Source: Candidatus Cloacimonadota bacterium | Lineage (GTDB): Bacteria > Cloacimonadota > Cloacimonadia > JGIOTU-2 | DNA: 36,304 bases | Assembly (NCBI GenBank): GCA_014382685.1 | Contig: JACNJG010000051.1 | Coordinates: 1 to 36,304 of the forward strand | Reading direction: 5' to 3' | Shown here: positions 24,546-32,884 of the stretch, one piece after another | How positions within the stretch are numbered: position 1 is the first letter of the stretch | Layout: each line of letters starts with the position of its first letter | Program-made: the position numbers and the translations under genes | Notes under the pieces: generated by a model | Told to the model about the DNA's origin: nothing | What the model saw: only the letters and a program-made list of their open reading frames with translations | Database searches by the model: none

Positions 24546-24731
24546 ATGGCACGTAAAGCATTAATTGTCAAATCGAAAAGAGAAAAAAAGTTCAAAGTTC
24601 AAGAATATAATAGATGTGAACTGTGTGGAAGATCTCGTGCATATTTACGAGATTTCGGAATTTGCAGATTATGTTTCAGAAAACTTGCACTGGAAGGCAA
24701 AATTCCAGGCGTCAAAAAGGCTAGCTGGTAG
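24546..24731 (+). CDS. rpsN: 30S ribosomal protein S14, short zinc-binding type
   Basis: The 61-residue protein is the short S14 form with a Cys4 zinc knuckle (C24, C27, C40, C43) and the family C terminus RKLALEGKIPGVKKASW. E. coli has a longer zinc-free S14. S14 binds late in the 30S head near S3 and S10. No zinc-independent paralogue is seen in the window. Confidence 0.98.
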   Translation: MARKALIVKSKREKKFKVQEYNRCELCGRSRAYLRDFGICRLCFRKLALEGKIPGVKKASW

Positions 24732-24742
24732 TCGGAGGATAT

Positions 24743-25156
24743 ATGGCAAATTCTGATCCAATCGCACAAATGCTCACAGTTATTCGTAATGGGATTCAGG
24801 CAAAGAAGAAATTCGTTGTTGTTGATTCTTCAAACCTGAAAAAAGATATTATAAGAATCCTTCACGAGGAGAATTTCATCACAAAATATTCTGTGCTCGA
24901 ACCATCTGAAGCTGAAAATCGCAAGTTCGAACAGATAAAGATAGATCTTCGCTATGTGAATGATTTTGAGTCTGTTATCAAGGGCTTACAAAAAATCAGC
25001 AAGCCCAGTAAGCGTGTGTACGTTAATTCATTAAATATTCCCGTTGTGTTAAATCATATAGGAATTGCAATTATTTCCACCAACAAAGGTGTCCTTATAG
25101 ATAGAGATGCCAGAAAATATAAAGTTGGCGGTGAGTATATCTGTAAAATTTGGTAA
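24743..25156 (+). CDS. rpsH: 30S ribosomal protein S8
   Basis: The 137-residue protein begins MANSDPIAQMLTVIRNGIQAKK and ends with GIAIISTNKGVLIDRDARKYKVGGEYICKIW, matching S8. In E. coli S8 represses spc operon translation at the rplE start; whether a mimic of the 16S site exists here cannot be told by eye. The ATG is preceded by a strong CGGAGG. Confidence 0.97.
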   Translation: MANSDPIAQMLTVIRNGIQAKKKFVVVDSSNLKKDIIRILHEENFITKYSVLEPSEAENRKFEQIKIDLRYVNDFESVIKGLQKISKPSKRVYVNSLNIPVVLNHIGIAIISTNKGVLIDRDARKYKVGGEYICKIW

Positions 25157-25167
25157 AGGGGTAGTCA

Positions 25168-25752
25168 ATGTCCAGAGTAGGTAAAGATCCAATAGTTATT
25201 CCCGAAAAAGTTACAGTCGATGTAAAAGGACAGCATGTTAAAGTGATAGGTCCCTTAGGAACACTCGAACGCGATCTCAATGATGGAATTACTATTAAAA
25301 TAAAAGATAATCAAGCAGTTTTTACACGAAAAGATGATGAAAAACTGACTCGAAGTCTTCATGGACTGAACCGATCCCTCGTTGCCAATATGGTAGAGGG
25401 TGTATCTAATGGTTATTTGAAAAAGCTTATGATCGTTGGAACCGGTTACAAGGCAGAGGTTAAAGGCAAGTGGCTTGTGCTCACTCTTGGTTTTTCTCAT
25501 GAAGTGTATTTTGAAATTCCCAAAGAAGTGAAAGTAAAAATTGAAAAAATCGGTAGTGCACAAGCAAGCAGTATATCCGGTCTGCAGGCGATCGTTGATT
25601 TTCGCAGTCATGATAAAGAAATGCTTGGTGCAGTCTGCGCCGCTATTCGAGATATCAAACCTCCGGAATGTTATAAAGGAAAAGGTATTCGATATGCCGA
25701 TGAGCATATCCGTATCAAACCCGGTAAAGTTGCTGGCGGAGCAGGGGCTTAA
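25168..25752 (+). CDS. rplF: 50S ribosomal protein L6
   Basis: The 194-residue protein has the two L6 repeats and the C-terminal signature RDIKPPECYKGKGIRYADE. It is somewhat longer than the E. coli protein (about 177), with extra residues around 125-142 and a Gly/Ala-rich tail (KVAGGAGA). L6 is part of the sarcin-ricin/GTPase region. GGGG precedes the start; eleven bases follow rpsH. Confidence 0.97.
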   Translation: MSRVGKDPIVIPEKVTVDVKGQHVKVIGPLGTLERDLNDGITIKIKDNQAVFTRKDDEKLTRSLHGLNRSLVANMVEGVSNGYLKKLMIVGTGYKAEVKGKWLVLTLGFSHEVYFEIPKEVKVKIEKIGSAQASSISGLQAIVDFRSHDKEMLGAVCAAIRDIKPPECYKGKGIRYADEHIRIKPGKVAGGAGA

Positions 25753-25761
25753 GGAGTAGGT

Positions 25762-26139
25762 ATGTTAAAGAAAAAGGTAAGTAAAAATATATTACTAAGA
25801 AATCGTCGAAAAGTTGCTATCCGAAACAAAATTTCCGGTTCAGCAGAAAAGCCGCGTCTCAGTGTTTATAGAAGCTTGAAGCATATCTATGCTCAAGCCA
25901 TTGATGATGAGAATGGTGTGACGCTCTGTGCGGTTTCCAGTCTCAGTCCTGAGTATAAAAAGCAGGCAAAAGACGGTATGAAGCCAATTGCAAAAGCAGG
26001 GCTTATTGGCGAGCTTTTTGCCAAGAAATGTCTTAAGAAGAAAATTAATAAAGTTTGTTTTGATAGAAATGGTTTTAAGTACCATGGTCGTGTAAAAGCC
26101 CTTGCAGAAGGTGCACGAAAAGCCGGTTTGGAATTCTAG
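25762..26139 (+). CDS. rplR: 50S ribosomal protein L18
   Basis: The 125-residue protein shows the L18 pattern: a basic N terminus, then KISGSAEKPRLSVYRSLKHIYAQAIDD and a C-terminal KVCFDRNGFKYHGRVKALAEGAR. L18 binds 5S rRNA with L5 and L25. It has an AAGGAG ribosome-binding site nine bases after the rplF stop. Confidence 0.97.
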   Translation: MLKKKVSKNILLRNRRKVAIRNKISGSAEKPRLSVYRSLKHIYAQAIDDENGVTLCAVSSLSPEYKKQAKDGMKPIAKAGLIGELFAKKCLKKKINKVCFDRNGFKYHGRVKALAEGARKAGLEF

Positions 26140-26147
26140 GAGAGCAT

Positions 26148-26654
26148 ATGCGAAACGAAAGACGACGTGATGAAAATGAATTAGTTTATGAACAAGTTGT
26201 TGATACCAACCGTGTTTCCAAAGTGACCAAGGGTGGAAGACACTTCAGCTTTAATGCCACAGTAGTGGTTGGTGATAAAAACGGAAAAGTCGGTGTCGGC
26301 ATGGGAAAAGCCAATGAAGTTATTCCTGCCATAAATAAAGCCAAGGATAAAGCAAGAAAATCTCTCTTCGGATTCCCGATTCGTAATGGCACGATCCCGC
26401 ACATGATCGTTGGTAAATTCGGAGGTAGTAAAGTGCTCCTCAAGCCAGCCGCACCCGGCACAGGTGTTATCGCTGGTGGACCAATACGTGCGATCCTTGA
26501 AGCTGCAGGTGTGGAAAATGTGCTGACTAAATCCCTTGGGTCAAGCACAAAACACAATATGGTAAAAGCCACAGTTCGTGCACTTCAAGCTCTCCGCTCA
26601 CATGAAGAAGTCGCAAAACTACGTGGAAAAACTGTATCAGAACTTCTATCATAA
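26148..26654 (+). CDS. rpsE: 30S ribosomal protein S5
   Basis: The 168-residue protein has the N-terminal double-stranded RNA-binding fold with RVSKVTKGGRHFSFNATVVV and GKVGVGMGKANEV, and the C-terminal domain with AAPGTGVIAGGPIRAILEAAGV. S5 controls decoding accuracy and, with S3 and S4, surrounds the mRNA entry. TAGGAG precedes the ATG. Length and motifs are normal. Confidence 0.98.
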   Translation: MRNERRRDENELVYEQVVDTNRVSKVTKGGRHFSFNATVVVGDKNGKVGVGMGKANEVIPAINKAKDKARKSLFGFPIRNGTIPHMIVGKFGGSKVLLKPAAPGTGVIAGGPIRAILEAAGVENVLTKSLGSSTKHNMVKATVRALQALRSHEEVAKLRGKTVSELLS

Positions 26655-26672
26655 ATAAAGGTTGATCAAGAA

Positions 26673-26870
26673 ATGAAACTTAAAATTACATTAGTAAAAA
26701 GCACGATAGGACAGAAGCCCAATATCAGAAAGACTGTTGAAGCATTAGGACTTCGCAAGCTCCATCATTCTGTTATTCAAAAAGATACACCTCCCATTTT
26801 GGGAATGATCAATACTATAGCACATTTAGTGGAAGTTGAAGAAATTAAAGGAAGAAGAGGTTCCAAATGA
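26673..26870 (+). CDS. rpmD: 50S ribosomal protein L30
   Basis: The 65-residue protein has LKITLVKSTIGQKPNIRKTVEALGLRKL followed by HHSVIQKDTPPILGMINTIAHLVEVEEI, the classic L30 layout. AAAGG lies about 12 bases before the ATG. Its TGA overlaps the rplO ATG by four bases. Confidence 0.96.
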   Translation: MKLKITLVKSTIGQKPNIRKTVEALGLRKLHHSVIQKDTPPILGMINTIAHLVEVEEIKGRRGSK

Positions 26871-27322
26871 AATTAAATGAATTAAAACCTCCTCAAAATT
26901 CTCGTAAGAAAAAATTCCGTCTGGGCAAAGGTGACGGCTCTGGAAAAGGAAAAACCAGCGGTCACGGCATGAATGGGCAGAAATGCAGAAGCGGCGCCAG
27001 CATTCCTAACTGGTTTGAAGGCGGTCAAACGCCCATACATCGCAGATTGCCTATTAAGGGTTTTAATAATAGTAGATTTTCCAAGAAATATAGAATAGTC
27101 TCATTGAACACTCTTGCTGAAATCGATGAAAGCATTATTGATATCGAACTCATGGAAAAACGTGGGTTGATTGAAATTCAAAATCACAAAGTTCAAATGG
27201 TGAAAGTTCTTGCAAACAAGGAAAATAAATTTGATAAAAAGAAAGTAATCAAAGCCAACGGTTTTAGCAAAAAAGCAATTGAAATCATACATAAAGTTGG
27301 CGGAAAAGCAGAGGTTGTATAG
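26867..27322 (+). CDS. rplO: 50S ribosomal protein L15
   Basis: The 151-residue protein begins MKLNELKPPQNSRKKKFRLGKGDGSGKGKTSGHGMNGQK (shown to its glycine-rich tail), the loop region typical of L15. The C-terminal domain contains KKVIKANGFSKKAIEIIHKVGG. It starts inside the rpmD stop and its TAG shares one base with the GTG of secY, so three genes are tightly coupled. Confidence 0.96.
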   Translation: MKLNELKPPQNSRKKKFRLGKGDGSGKGKTSGHGMNGQKCRSGASIPNWFEGGQTPIHRRLPIKGFNNSRFSKKYRIVSLNTLAEIDESIIDIELMEKRGLIEIQNHKVQMVKVLANKENKFDKKKVIKANGFSKKAIEIIHKVGGKAEVV

Positions 27323-28635
27323 TGCTAAAATCACTATTTAACGTCTTTAAAGTACCTGAACTCAAGAAGAAAGTTCTTTTCACTCTTGGAATTCTTATTG
27401 CTTATCGTTTAGGGAGTCATATTCCCACTCCTGGTATCAATACCGCAGCGCTTGGAGAGTTTTTTGCAACGCAAGGTAATACCATATTCGGTATGATCGA
27501 CCTTTTTGTGGGTGGAAACCTGAGCAATGCAACCATCTTTGCTCTCGGTATCATGCCGTACATTACTGCTTCTATTGTGATGCAGCTTCTCGGCGGAGTA
27601 ATTCCTTATTTTGAAAAACTCAAAAAAGAGGGTCCTGAAGGTCAGAAAAAAATTACCCAATATACACGTTACGGTACGCTCATTGTCGGTATTTTTAATG
27701 CGTTCTGGATAACTACTTTTCTTGAGAGTATTACTACTCCTTCCGGTGCAGCAGTTGTTCCATATCCGGGTTTGATGTTCAAATTTATAACTATACTCAC
27801 TCTTGTAACCGGCACTATACTCATAATGTGGCTTGGTGAACAGATCACAGAAAAAGGTATTGGGAACGGTATTTCTCTTATCATCTTTATTGGTATTATT
27901 GCTCGATATCCAAATGGATTTATAAATATGTTCAAGATGGTTGCAACAGGTACTCTTCCCGTTTTGCTTGCTGTTGCGATCCTAGTATTTATGGTGCTTG
28001 CCACTACTGCCGTTATTTTCATTACTGAAGCGACGCGAAAGATCCCGGTGCAATATGCAAAGCGAGTCATAGGTAGAAAGATCTATGGTGGACAGGCAAC
28101 GTATATTCCACTGAAGGTAAACTCTGCAGGTGTTATTCCTATTATTTTTGCGCAATCCGTGCTCATGTTCCCGCAAACGATCACGACATTTTTTAAGGAT
28201 AGTGATTTCATGCATATGCTTTCAAGCTGGCTTTCACCTGGTGCTTTCCTGCATACATCTCTCTATGTGATCATGATCGTATTCTTTGCGTACTTCTATA
28301 CTGCTATTGTACTCAATCCGACAGAGATTGCAGCAAATATGAAAAAATATGGCGGCTTCATTCCCGGACGTAAACCCGGTAAGAGAACTGCCGAATATAT
28401 AAACAATGTGATTGTTCGTATCACCTTACCCGGTGCAATATTCTTTGCATTCATCGCAGTTACACCAACATTCCTTATCCAATATGCCAGACTTCCATTC
28501 TATTTCGGAGGTACTGGTTTGATCATTATCGTTGGTGTGGCGCTCGATACACTGAAGCAGATAGAATCTCACCTTGTTATGCGTCATTATGACGGATTTA
28601 TGAAGAAAGGTAAATTGCGAGGAAGATCAAGGTGA
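27322..28635 (+). CDS. secY: Preprotein translocase channel subunit SecY
   Basis: The 437-residue inner-membrane protein has about ten predicted hydrophobic spans. It has the plug-neighbouring segment FGMIDLFVGGNLSNATIFALG, the lateral-gate helix GIMPYITASIVMQLL and EKGIGNGISLIIFIGI. Its cytosolic loop is NPTEIAANMKKYGGFIPG. It pairs with SecE, encoded at 4228-4416. It starts with GTG at 27322, overlapping the rplO stop; its TGA overlaps the adk start. Confidence 0.98.
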   Translation: MLKSLFNVFKVPELKKKVLFTLGILIAYRLGSHIPTPGINTAALGEFFATQGNTIFGMIDLFVGGNLSNATIFALGIMPYITASIVMQLLGGVIPYFEKLKKEGPEGQKKITQYTRYGTLIVGIFNAFWITTFLESITTPSGAAVVPYPGLMFKFITILTLVTGTILIMWLGEQITEKGIGNGISLIIFIGIIARYPNGFINMFKMVATGTLPVLLAVAILVFMVLATTAVIFITEATRKIPVQYAKRVIGRKIYGGQATYIPLKVNSAGVIPIIFAQSVLMFPQTITTFFKDSDFMHMLSSWLSPGAFLHTSLYVIMIVFFAYFYTAIVLNPTEIAANMKKYGGFIPGRKPGKRTAEYINNVIVRITLPGAIFFAFIAVTPTFLIQYARLPFYFGGTGLIIIVGVALDTLKQIESHLVMRHYDGFMKKGKLRGRSR

Positions 28636-29303
28636 TCGACACGAAAAAACGCATAGTTGTGTTATTGGGTCCTCCCGGAGCAGGGAAAGGCACTCAAGCA
28701 GCATATATCAAAGAGAGATTTCATATTCCTCATATCTCTACCGGTGAGATCCTGCGTGATAACATCGATAAAGGAACACCTCTTGGTATTGAAGCACATA
28801 AATTCATGCACAAAGGTGATCTTGTTCCGGACGATCTTATCATCGAGATGGTAAAAGACAGAGTACTGCAGCCGGATTGTGATGAAGGCGCTTTGTTTGA
28901 TGGATTTCCCAGAAATGAAGAACAGGCAGAAATGTTCTTTGATATGGAATATGTATCCACAAATGCAAAAGTGTGTGCCATTCTCATCGATATACCCGAT
29001 GAAGAGGTAATAAAACGGTTATCTAATCGACGATATTGCCCGAGCTGTAAAAGCATTTATAATCTCATTCATAAAATTCCTAAGAAAAAAGATGGAGATT
29101 CCTTCCTATGTGATAATTGTGGCACAGAGCTTGTAATTCGTGATGATGATAAAGTCGATACCATTAAGAATCGGTTGAAGGTTTTTCATAATACTGCCGA
29201 ACCTCTCATTGATTATTTCACAAAGAAGAATGTTCTTCACATAGTGGATGGCATAACCTCTCTTGAAGAAGTATTCAAGCAGATCGTGAAAATACTTGAA
29301 TAA
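28632..29303 (+). CDS. adk: Adenylate kinase, zinc-LID type
   Basis: The 223-residue enzyme interconverts ATP + AMP and 2 ADP. The P-loop GPPGAGKGT is at residues 13-21. The AMP-binding part has HISTGEILRD and DGFPRN. The long LID domain carries a Cys4 site (C136, C139, C160, C163), the zinc form common outside gamma-proteobacteria. It starts with GTG at 28632 inside the secY stop. The secY-adk-map-infA order is widespread in bacteria. Confidence 0.98.
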   Translation: MIDTKKRIVVLLGPPGAGKGTQAAYIKERFHIPHISTGEILRDNIDKGTPLGIEAHKFMHKGDLVPDDLIIEMVKDRVLQPDCDEGALFDGFPRNEEQAEMFFDMEYVSTNAKVCAILIDIPDEEVIKRLSNRRYCPSCKSIYNLIHKIPKKKDGDSFLCDNCGTELVIRDDDKVDTIKNRLKVFHNTAEPLIDYFTKKNVLHIVDGITSLEEVFKQIVKILE

Positions 29304-29305
29304 GA

Positions 29306-30073
29306 ATGATCACGATAAAGAATGCCCGGGAAATCAAACTCATGAGAGAGAGTAATGCTCTCGTTGCCCTCATCCTTGATGAGTTGCATGACATGATCAA
29401 ACCTGGCGTGAATGCTTTTGATTTGAATGCCCGAGCAGAAGATATCATGAAAGAACATGGCGCAGAATCTGCTTTCAAAGGTTATGAAATGGACGGTCTT
29501 GATCCGTATGAATATTCGATATGTTCATCAGTAAACAGTGAGATCGTTCACGGTTATTCGACAAAAGATAAAGTATTACAAAATGGTGATATAATTGGCA
29601 TAGATGTGGGTATTAAAATGAATGGCTTCTGTGGTGACGGAGCACGAACTTTTTTAGTTGGAACTATTTCAAAGGAAGTTCAGTTCCTTCTCGATTGTAC
29701 AAGAAAAGCCCTTGAAAATGCTATCGCACAGTGCAAACCCGGCAAAAGGGTCGGAGATATATCTGCAGCAATTGAAAATACTGCAATGGATAATGGATTG
29801 TATGTGGCAGAATGGCTTACAGGGCATGGAATCGGGCGAACATTGCACGAAGACCCTATGATACCGAATGTCGGCAAAAAGGGAACAGGACCTGTGCTCA
29901 AACCGGGCATGACCATTTCCATTGAGCCGATGTTCAATATTGGAACTTCAAAAACTGTAGAAAAAGAATGGGTTTTTTGCACGATGGATGGTTCACCATC
30001 TGCACATTTCGAAAACACAGTTCTTATTACAGAGAATGAACCGGAAATTTTAACGAAAACAAGGAGCTCATGA
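29306..30073 (+). CDS. map: Methionine aminopeptidase type I
   Basis: The 255-residue metalloprotease removes N-terminal methionine from new proteins. Metal ligands can be placed at D100, D111, H174, E207 and E236, within GIDVGIKMNGFCGDGARTF, TGHGIGRTLHEDP, SIEPMF and FENTVLIT; the substrate-contact histidine is H82. It lacks the N-terminal zinc-finger extension. The start lies two bases after adk with no clear ribosome-binding site, which suggests reinitiation. Confidence 0.98.
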   Translation: MITIKNAREIKLMRESNALVALILDELHDMIKPGVNAFDLNARAEDIMKEHGAESAFKGYEMDGLDPYEYSICSSVNSEIVHGYSTKDKVLQNGDIIGIDVGIKMNGFCGDGARTFLVGTISKEVQFLLDCTRKALENAIAQCKPGKRVGDISAAIENTAMDNGLYVAEWLTGHGIGRTLHEDPMIPNVGKKGTGPVLKPGMTISIEPMFNIGTSKTVEKEWVFCTMDGSPSAHFENTVLITENEPEILTKTRSS

Positions 30074-30291
30074 TGGCTAAAGACGGCCTCATAGAAGTTG
30101 ACGGTACAGTCGTTGAAGCGCTTCCCGGCACGAAATTTATCGTGGAACTGGAAAACGGTCATAAAGTTCATGCCCATATTTCCGGTAAGATGAGAATGCA
30201 CTATATCCGCATTCTTGTAGGTGATAAGGTGAAGATGGAACTCTCTCCTTATGACCTTAACCAGGGACGTATCGTTTATCGTTATAAATAA
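30073..30291 (+). CDS. infA: Translation initiation factor IF-1
   Basis: The 72-residue OB-fold protein reads MAKDGLIEVDGTVVEALPGT and ends GRIVYRYK, the normal IF-1. Two ATGs are in tandem at 30070 and 30073. I prefer 30073 because AAGGAG (30061-30066) is then six bases upstream and the product has the standard MAK start; using 30070 would add one Met and leave only three bases. The start overlaps the map stop as TGATG. Confidence 0.97.
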   Translation: MAKDGLIEVDGTVVEALPGTKFIVELENGHKVHAHISGKMRMHYIRILVGDKVKMELSPYDLNQGRIVYRYK

Positions 30292-30308
30292 TATAGAGGA
30301 TTTTTTTT

Positions 30309-30425
30309 ATGAAAGTTCGAGCATCAGTAAAGAAACTTTGTAAAGATTGTAAAATCGTAAAGCGCAAAGGGCGCATATATGTAATTTGTTCATCAAACCC
30401 AAAACATAAACAGAGACAAGGTTAA
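30309..30425 (+). CDS. rpmJ: 50S ribosomal protein L36 (zinc-binding form)
   Basis: This 38-residue gene reads MKVRASVKKLCKDCKIVKRK, then GRIYVICSSNPKHKQRQG. The zinc ligands C11, C14, C27 and H32 are the normal set. It is the usual gene between infA and rpsM. GAGGA lies upstream, separated from the ATG by a run of T. Confidence 0.97.
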   Translation: MKVRASVKKLCKDCKIVKRKGRIYVICSSNPKHKQRQG

Positions 30426-30438
30426 GCAAGGAGGCACT

Positions 30439-30804
30439 TTGGCACGAATAGCAGGTGTTGATTTACCAAATGAAAAGCGAATAGAGATCGGCTTGACTTA
30501 TATTTTTGGTATAGGTCGTTCCACCTCTAATAAGATACTGGAAAAAGCCGGTGTCGATATCAATAAAAAAGTAAAAGATCTTACTGACCAGGACGTTATT
30601 AAACTGCGTGATATCATCAGAGATAATTATATGATAGAAGGTGATCTGCGCAAGGAAAGAACCATGAATATCAAACGTCTCATGGAGATTGGTTGTTATC
30701 GTGGTTTGCGTCATCGTATCGGTCTTCCTGTTCGCGGACAAAGCACACATTCAAATGCCCGTACAAGAAAAGGACCACGAAGTAGCCGAGTCGGCAGGAA
30801 ATAG
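30439..30804 (+). CDS. rpsM: 30S ribosomal protein S13
   Basis: The 121-residue protein starts ARIAGVDLPNEKRIEIGLTYIFGIG after the initiator. It contains RDIIRDNYMIEGDLRKE and GCYRGLRHRIGLPVRGQSTHSNARTRKGPR (two segments). S13 forms bridges B1a/b with the 50S. The start must be TTG at 30439, which has AGGAGG six bases upstream and directly precedes the conserved ARIAGVD; no ATG is available. Like rpsC, it uses a rare start codon. Confidence 0.97.
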   Translation: MARIAGVDLPNEKRIEIGLTYIFGIGRSTSNKILEKAGVDINKKVKDLTDQDVIKLRDIIRDNYMIEGDLRKERTMNIKRLMEIGCYRGLRHRIGLPVRGQSTHSNARTRKGPRSSRVGRK

Positions 30805-30815
30805 CAGGAGCAAAG

Positions 30816-31217
30816 ATGGCAGTAAAAAGCAAACAGAAGAAAACAGTAAGAAAAAAGAAAGTCCGTCTCCAAGAAACAGACGGAGTAGCCCATATCCAGG
30901 CAACTTTTAATAATACTATTATCACAATTACTGATAGAAAAGGTAATGTGATCGCTTGGTCAAGCTGTGGCAAAAATGGTTTCAAGAATTCCAAGAAAAG
31001 CACTTCTTATGCAGCACAGCAGACTGCAAAGGATATCGCATCCACAGTGTTGAATATGGGTTTAAGAAATATACATATTAGGGTGAGTGGACCCGGTTCC
31101 GGAAGAGATTCTGCGATTCGTTCACTTCAGGCAGAAGGTTTGAATGTATTGTCAATTCTTGATACGACTCCCATTCCTCATAATGGCTGTCGTCCACCCA
31201 AACGAAGAAGAATTTAA
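30816..31217 (+). CDS. rpsK: 30S ribosomal protein S11
   Basis: The 133-residue protein contains GVAHIQATFNNTIITITDRKGNVIAWSS, GSGRDSAIRSLQAEGLNV and the C-terminal DTTPIPHNGCRPPKRRRI. S11 lines the E-site platform with S7. The length is normal; it starts eleven bases after rpsM with AGGAG. Confidence 0.98.
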   Translation: MAVKSKQKKTVRKKKVRLQETDGVAHIQATFNNTIITITDRKGNVIAWSSCGKNGFKNSKKSTSYAAQQTAKDIASTVLNMGLRNIHIRVSGPGSGRDSAIRSLQAEGLNVLSILDTTPIPHNGCRPPKRRRI

Positions 31218-31228
31218 GAGGATTCAGA

Positions 31229-31858
31229 ATGGCTAGATTTTTAGGATCAAAATGTAAATTATGTAGAAGAGAAGGTGTTAAACTCTTTTTGAAAGGTGCA
31301 CGTTGTTATACTCAAAAGTGCAGTATTGAACGCAGAAATACGCCTCCCGGAGAGAGTAAAAGAAGATATCGCGCAAAATTGAGTGACTATGGGATACATC
31401 TTCGTGAAAAGCAAAAAGCAAAGAGAACCTATGGTCTTCTTGAAAAACAGTTCAAGAACTATTTCAAGAAAGCATCTAAAATGAAAGGTGTGACCGGTGA
31501 AAATCTTTTAAGACTTCTCGAAATACGTTTAGATAATACTATCTATAGAATGGGTTTTGCAACCTCACGAAATGCTGCTCGCCAGCTTGTGAATCATGGT
31601 CATGTGCTGGTCGAGGGTAAAAAAGTTGATATTCCATCATTTCTCGTTGAACCCGGACAAAAGATAGAAATAAGAAGTAAAAGTAGACAAATACCCAATA
31701 TCCATGAAGCTATGGAAGCACATAAGTCACTTGATCAGTTCAACTGGCTTGAGGTTCATCCTGAAGAATTTTCGGGTTATGTGAAAGCTCTGCCAACTGC
31801 AGATCAGCTTCCACAGGATATTGATCATAGATTGATTATTGAATTTTACTCTAAATAA
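31229..31858 (+). CDS. rpsD: 30S ribosomal protein S4, zinc-binding form
   Basis: The 209-residue protein begins MARFLGSKCKLCRREGVKLF and has four N-terminal cysteines (C9, C12, C26, C31), the zinc-binding variety. The S4 RNA-binding domain has LEIRLDNTIYRMGFATSRNAARQLVNHGHV. S4 nucleates 30S assembly and in E. coli represses the alpha operon; a pseudoknot leader before rpsM was not evident here in the 13-base gap after rpmJ. Confidence 0.98.
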   Translation: MARFLGSKCKLCRREGVKLFLKGARCYTQKCSIERRNTPPGESKRRYRAKLSDYGIHLREKQKAKRTYGLLEKQFKNYFKKASKMKGVTGENLLRLLEIRLDNTIYRMGFATSRNAARQLVNHGHVLVEGKKVDIPSFLVEPGQKIEIRSKSRQIPNIHEAMEAHKSLDQFNWLEVHPEEFSGYVKALPTADQLPQDIDHRLIIEFYSK

Positions 31859-31873
31859 TACATAGGAGTACAC

Positions 31874-32884
31874 ATGGTTGATTTAGAACCAATACAAATG
31901 CCTACATATATTGATAAGGACGAAAAGACCTATTCAAAAACCTATGGCAAATTCACCATCGGTCCCTTTGAGAAGGGTTTCGGCACTACGGTAGCAAATT
32001 CCTTCCGACGAGTGCTTTTGTCTTCAATTCAGGGTGGTGCAGTACGTTTTGTGAAGGTGCATGGACTCCAGCATCAATATGCTGCGATACCTGGTGCGCG
32101 TGAAGACTATATTGAACTTATTCTTAACCTGAAAAATCTTGTGCTAAAGATTAACAGTACTAAAGAAGAAAAGCTCGAATTATCTGTAAAAGGTCCAGGC
32201 AAAATCACTGCCGGACAGATCACCGTACCCAAAAACGTTGAGATCATAAATAAAGACCTGTATCTCCTTGAACTTGTCGATGATGTTGATTTTCACATGG
32301 AACTATGGGCAAATAACGGTATCGGCTACGTTCGTGAAAATGAGCATGACACATCAGAAATACAGATAGGGATGATCCCCATTGATTCGATTTATTCCTC
32401 GATACGAAAGGTAAATTTCAATATCGGCAGGGAAAGAGTTGATGAGAAGATAGACTATGACAAGATCATTCTTGAGATATGGACTGATGGAAGTATCATG
32501 CCGGAAGATGCACTTAGTCTTGCAGCAAAAATATTAAAAGATTGTTTCCAGGCAATTATTCAATTCAAAGAGGAACCAAAATATATCAAGAGAGAAAAGA
32601 TAGATCCTGAGCTGAGGAATCTTCAAAAACTTATGAAAATGAAGGTCGGTGAACTTGAGCTGAGTGTCCGATGCAGTAACTGTCTTTCAGCATCAAAGAT
32701 CGGATTCGTAAAAGAACTGGTTGCAAAAACAGAAAACCAGCTTCTTCGCCTGCGTAATTTCGGCAAGAAATCTCTTGATGAAGTAAAAACTGTACTTGAT
32801 CGTTACGGATTGAAACTTGGTATGGATATTAAGAAAATTGATGACCAACTTGAAACTCTCAAAAAAATTGAGGAACAAAAATGA
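31874..32884 (+). CDS. rpoA: DNA-directed RNA polymerase subunit alpha
   Basis: The 336-residue alpha subunit has the dimerisation/assembly N-terminal domain (TIGPFEKGFGTTVANSFRRVLLSS). The C-terminal domain has LSVRCSNCLSA and RNFGKKSLDEVKTVL. Residues matching the E. coli UP-element contacts R265 and N268, and the G296-K298-S299 loop, are kept. That fits the A/T-rich element noted upstream of the tRNA-tuf genes. The TGA overlaps the rplQ start. Confidence 0.98.
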   Translation: MVDLEPIQMPTYIDKDEKTYSKTYGKFTIGPFEKGFGTTVANSFRRVLLSSIQGGAVRFVKVHGLQHQYAAIPGAREDYIELILNLKNLVLKINSTKEEKLELSVKGPGKITAGQITVPKNVEIINKDLYLLELVDDVDFHMELWANNGIGYVRENEHDTSEIQIGMIPIDSIYSSIRKVNFNIGRERVDEKIDYDKIILEIWTDGSIMPEDALSLAAKILKDCFQAIIQFKEEPKYIKREKIDPELRNLQKLMKMKVGELELSVRCSNCLSASKIGFVKELVAKTENQLLRLRNFGKKSLDEVKTVLDRYGLKLGMDIKKIDDQLETLKKIEEQK

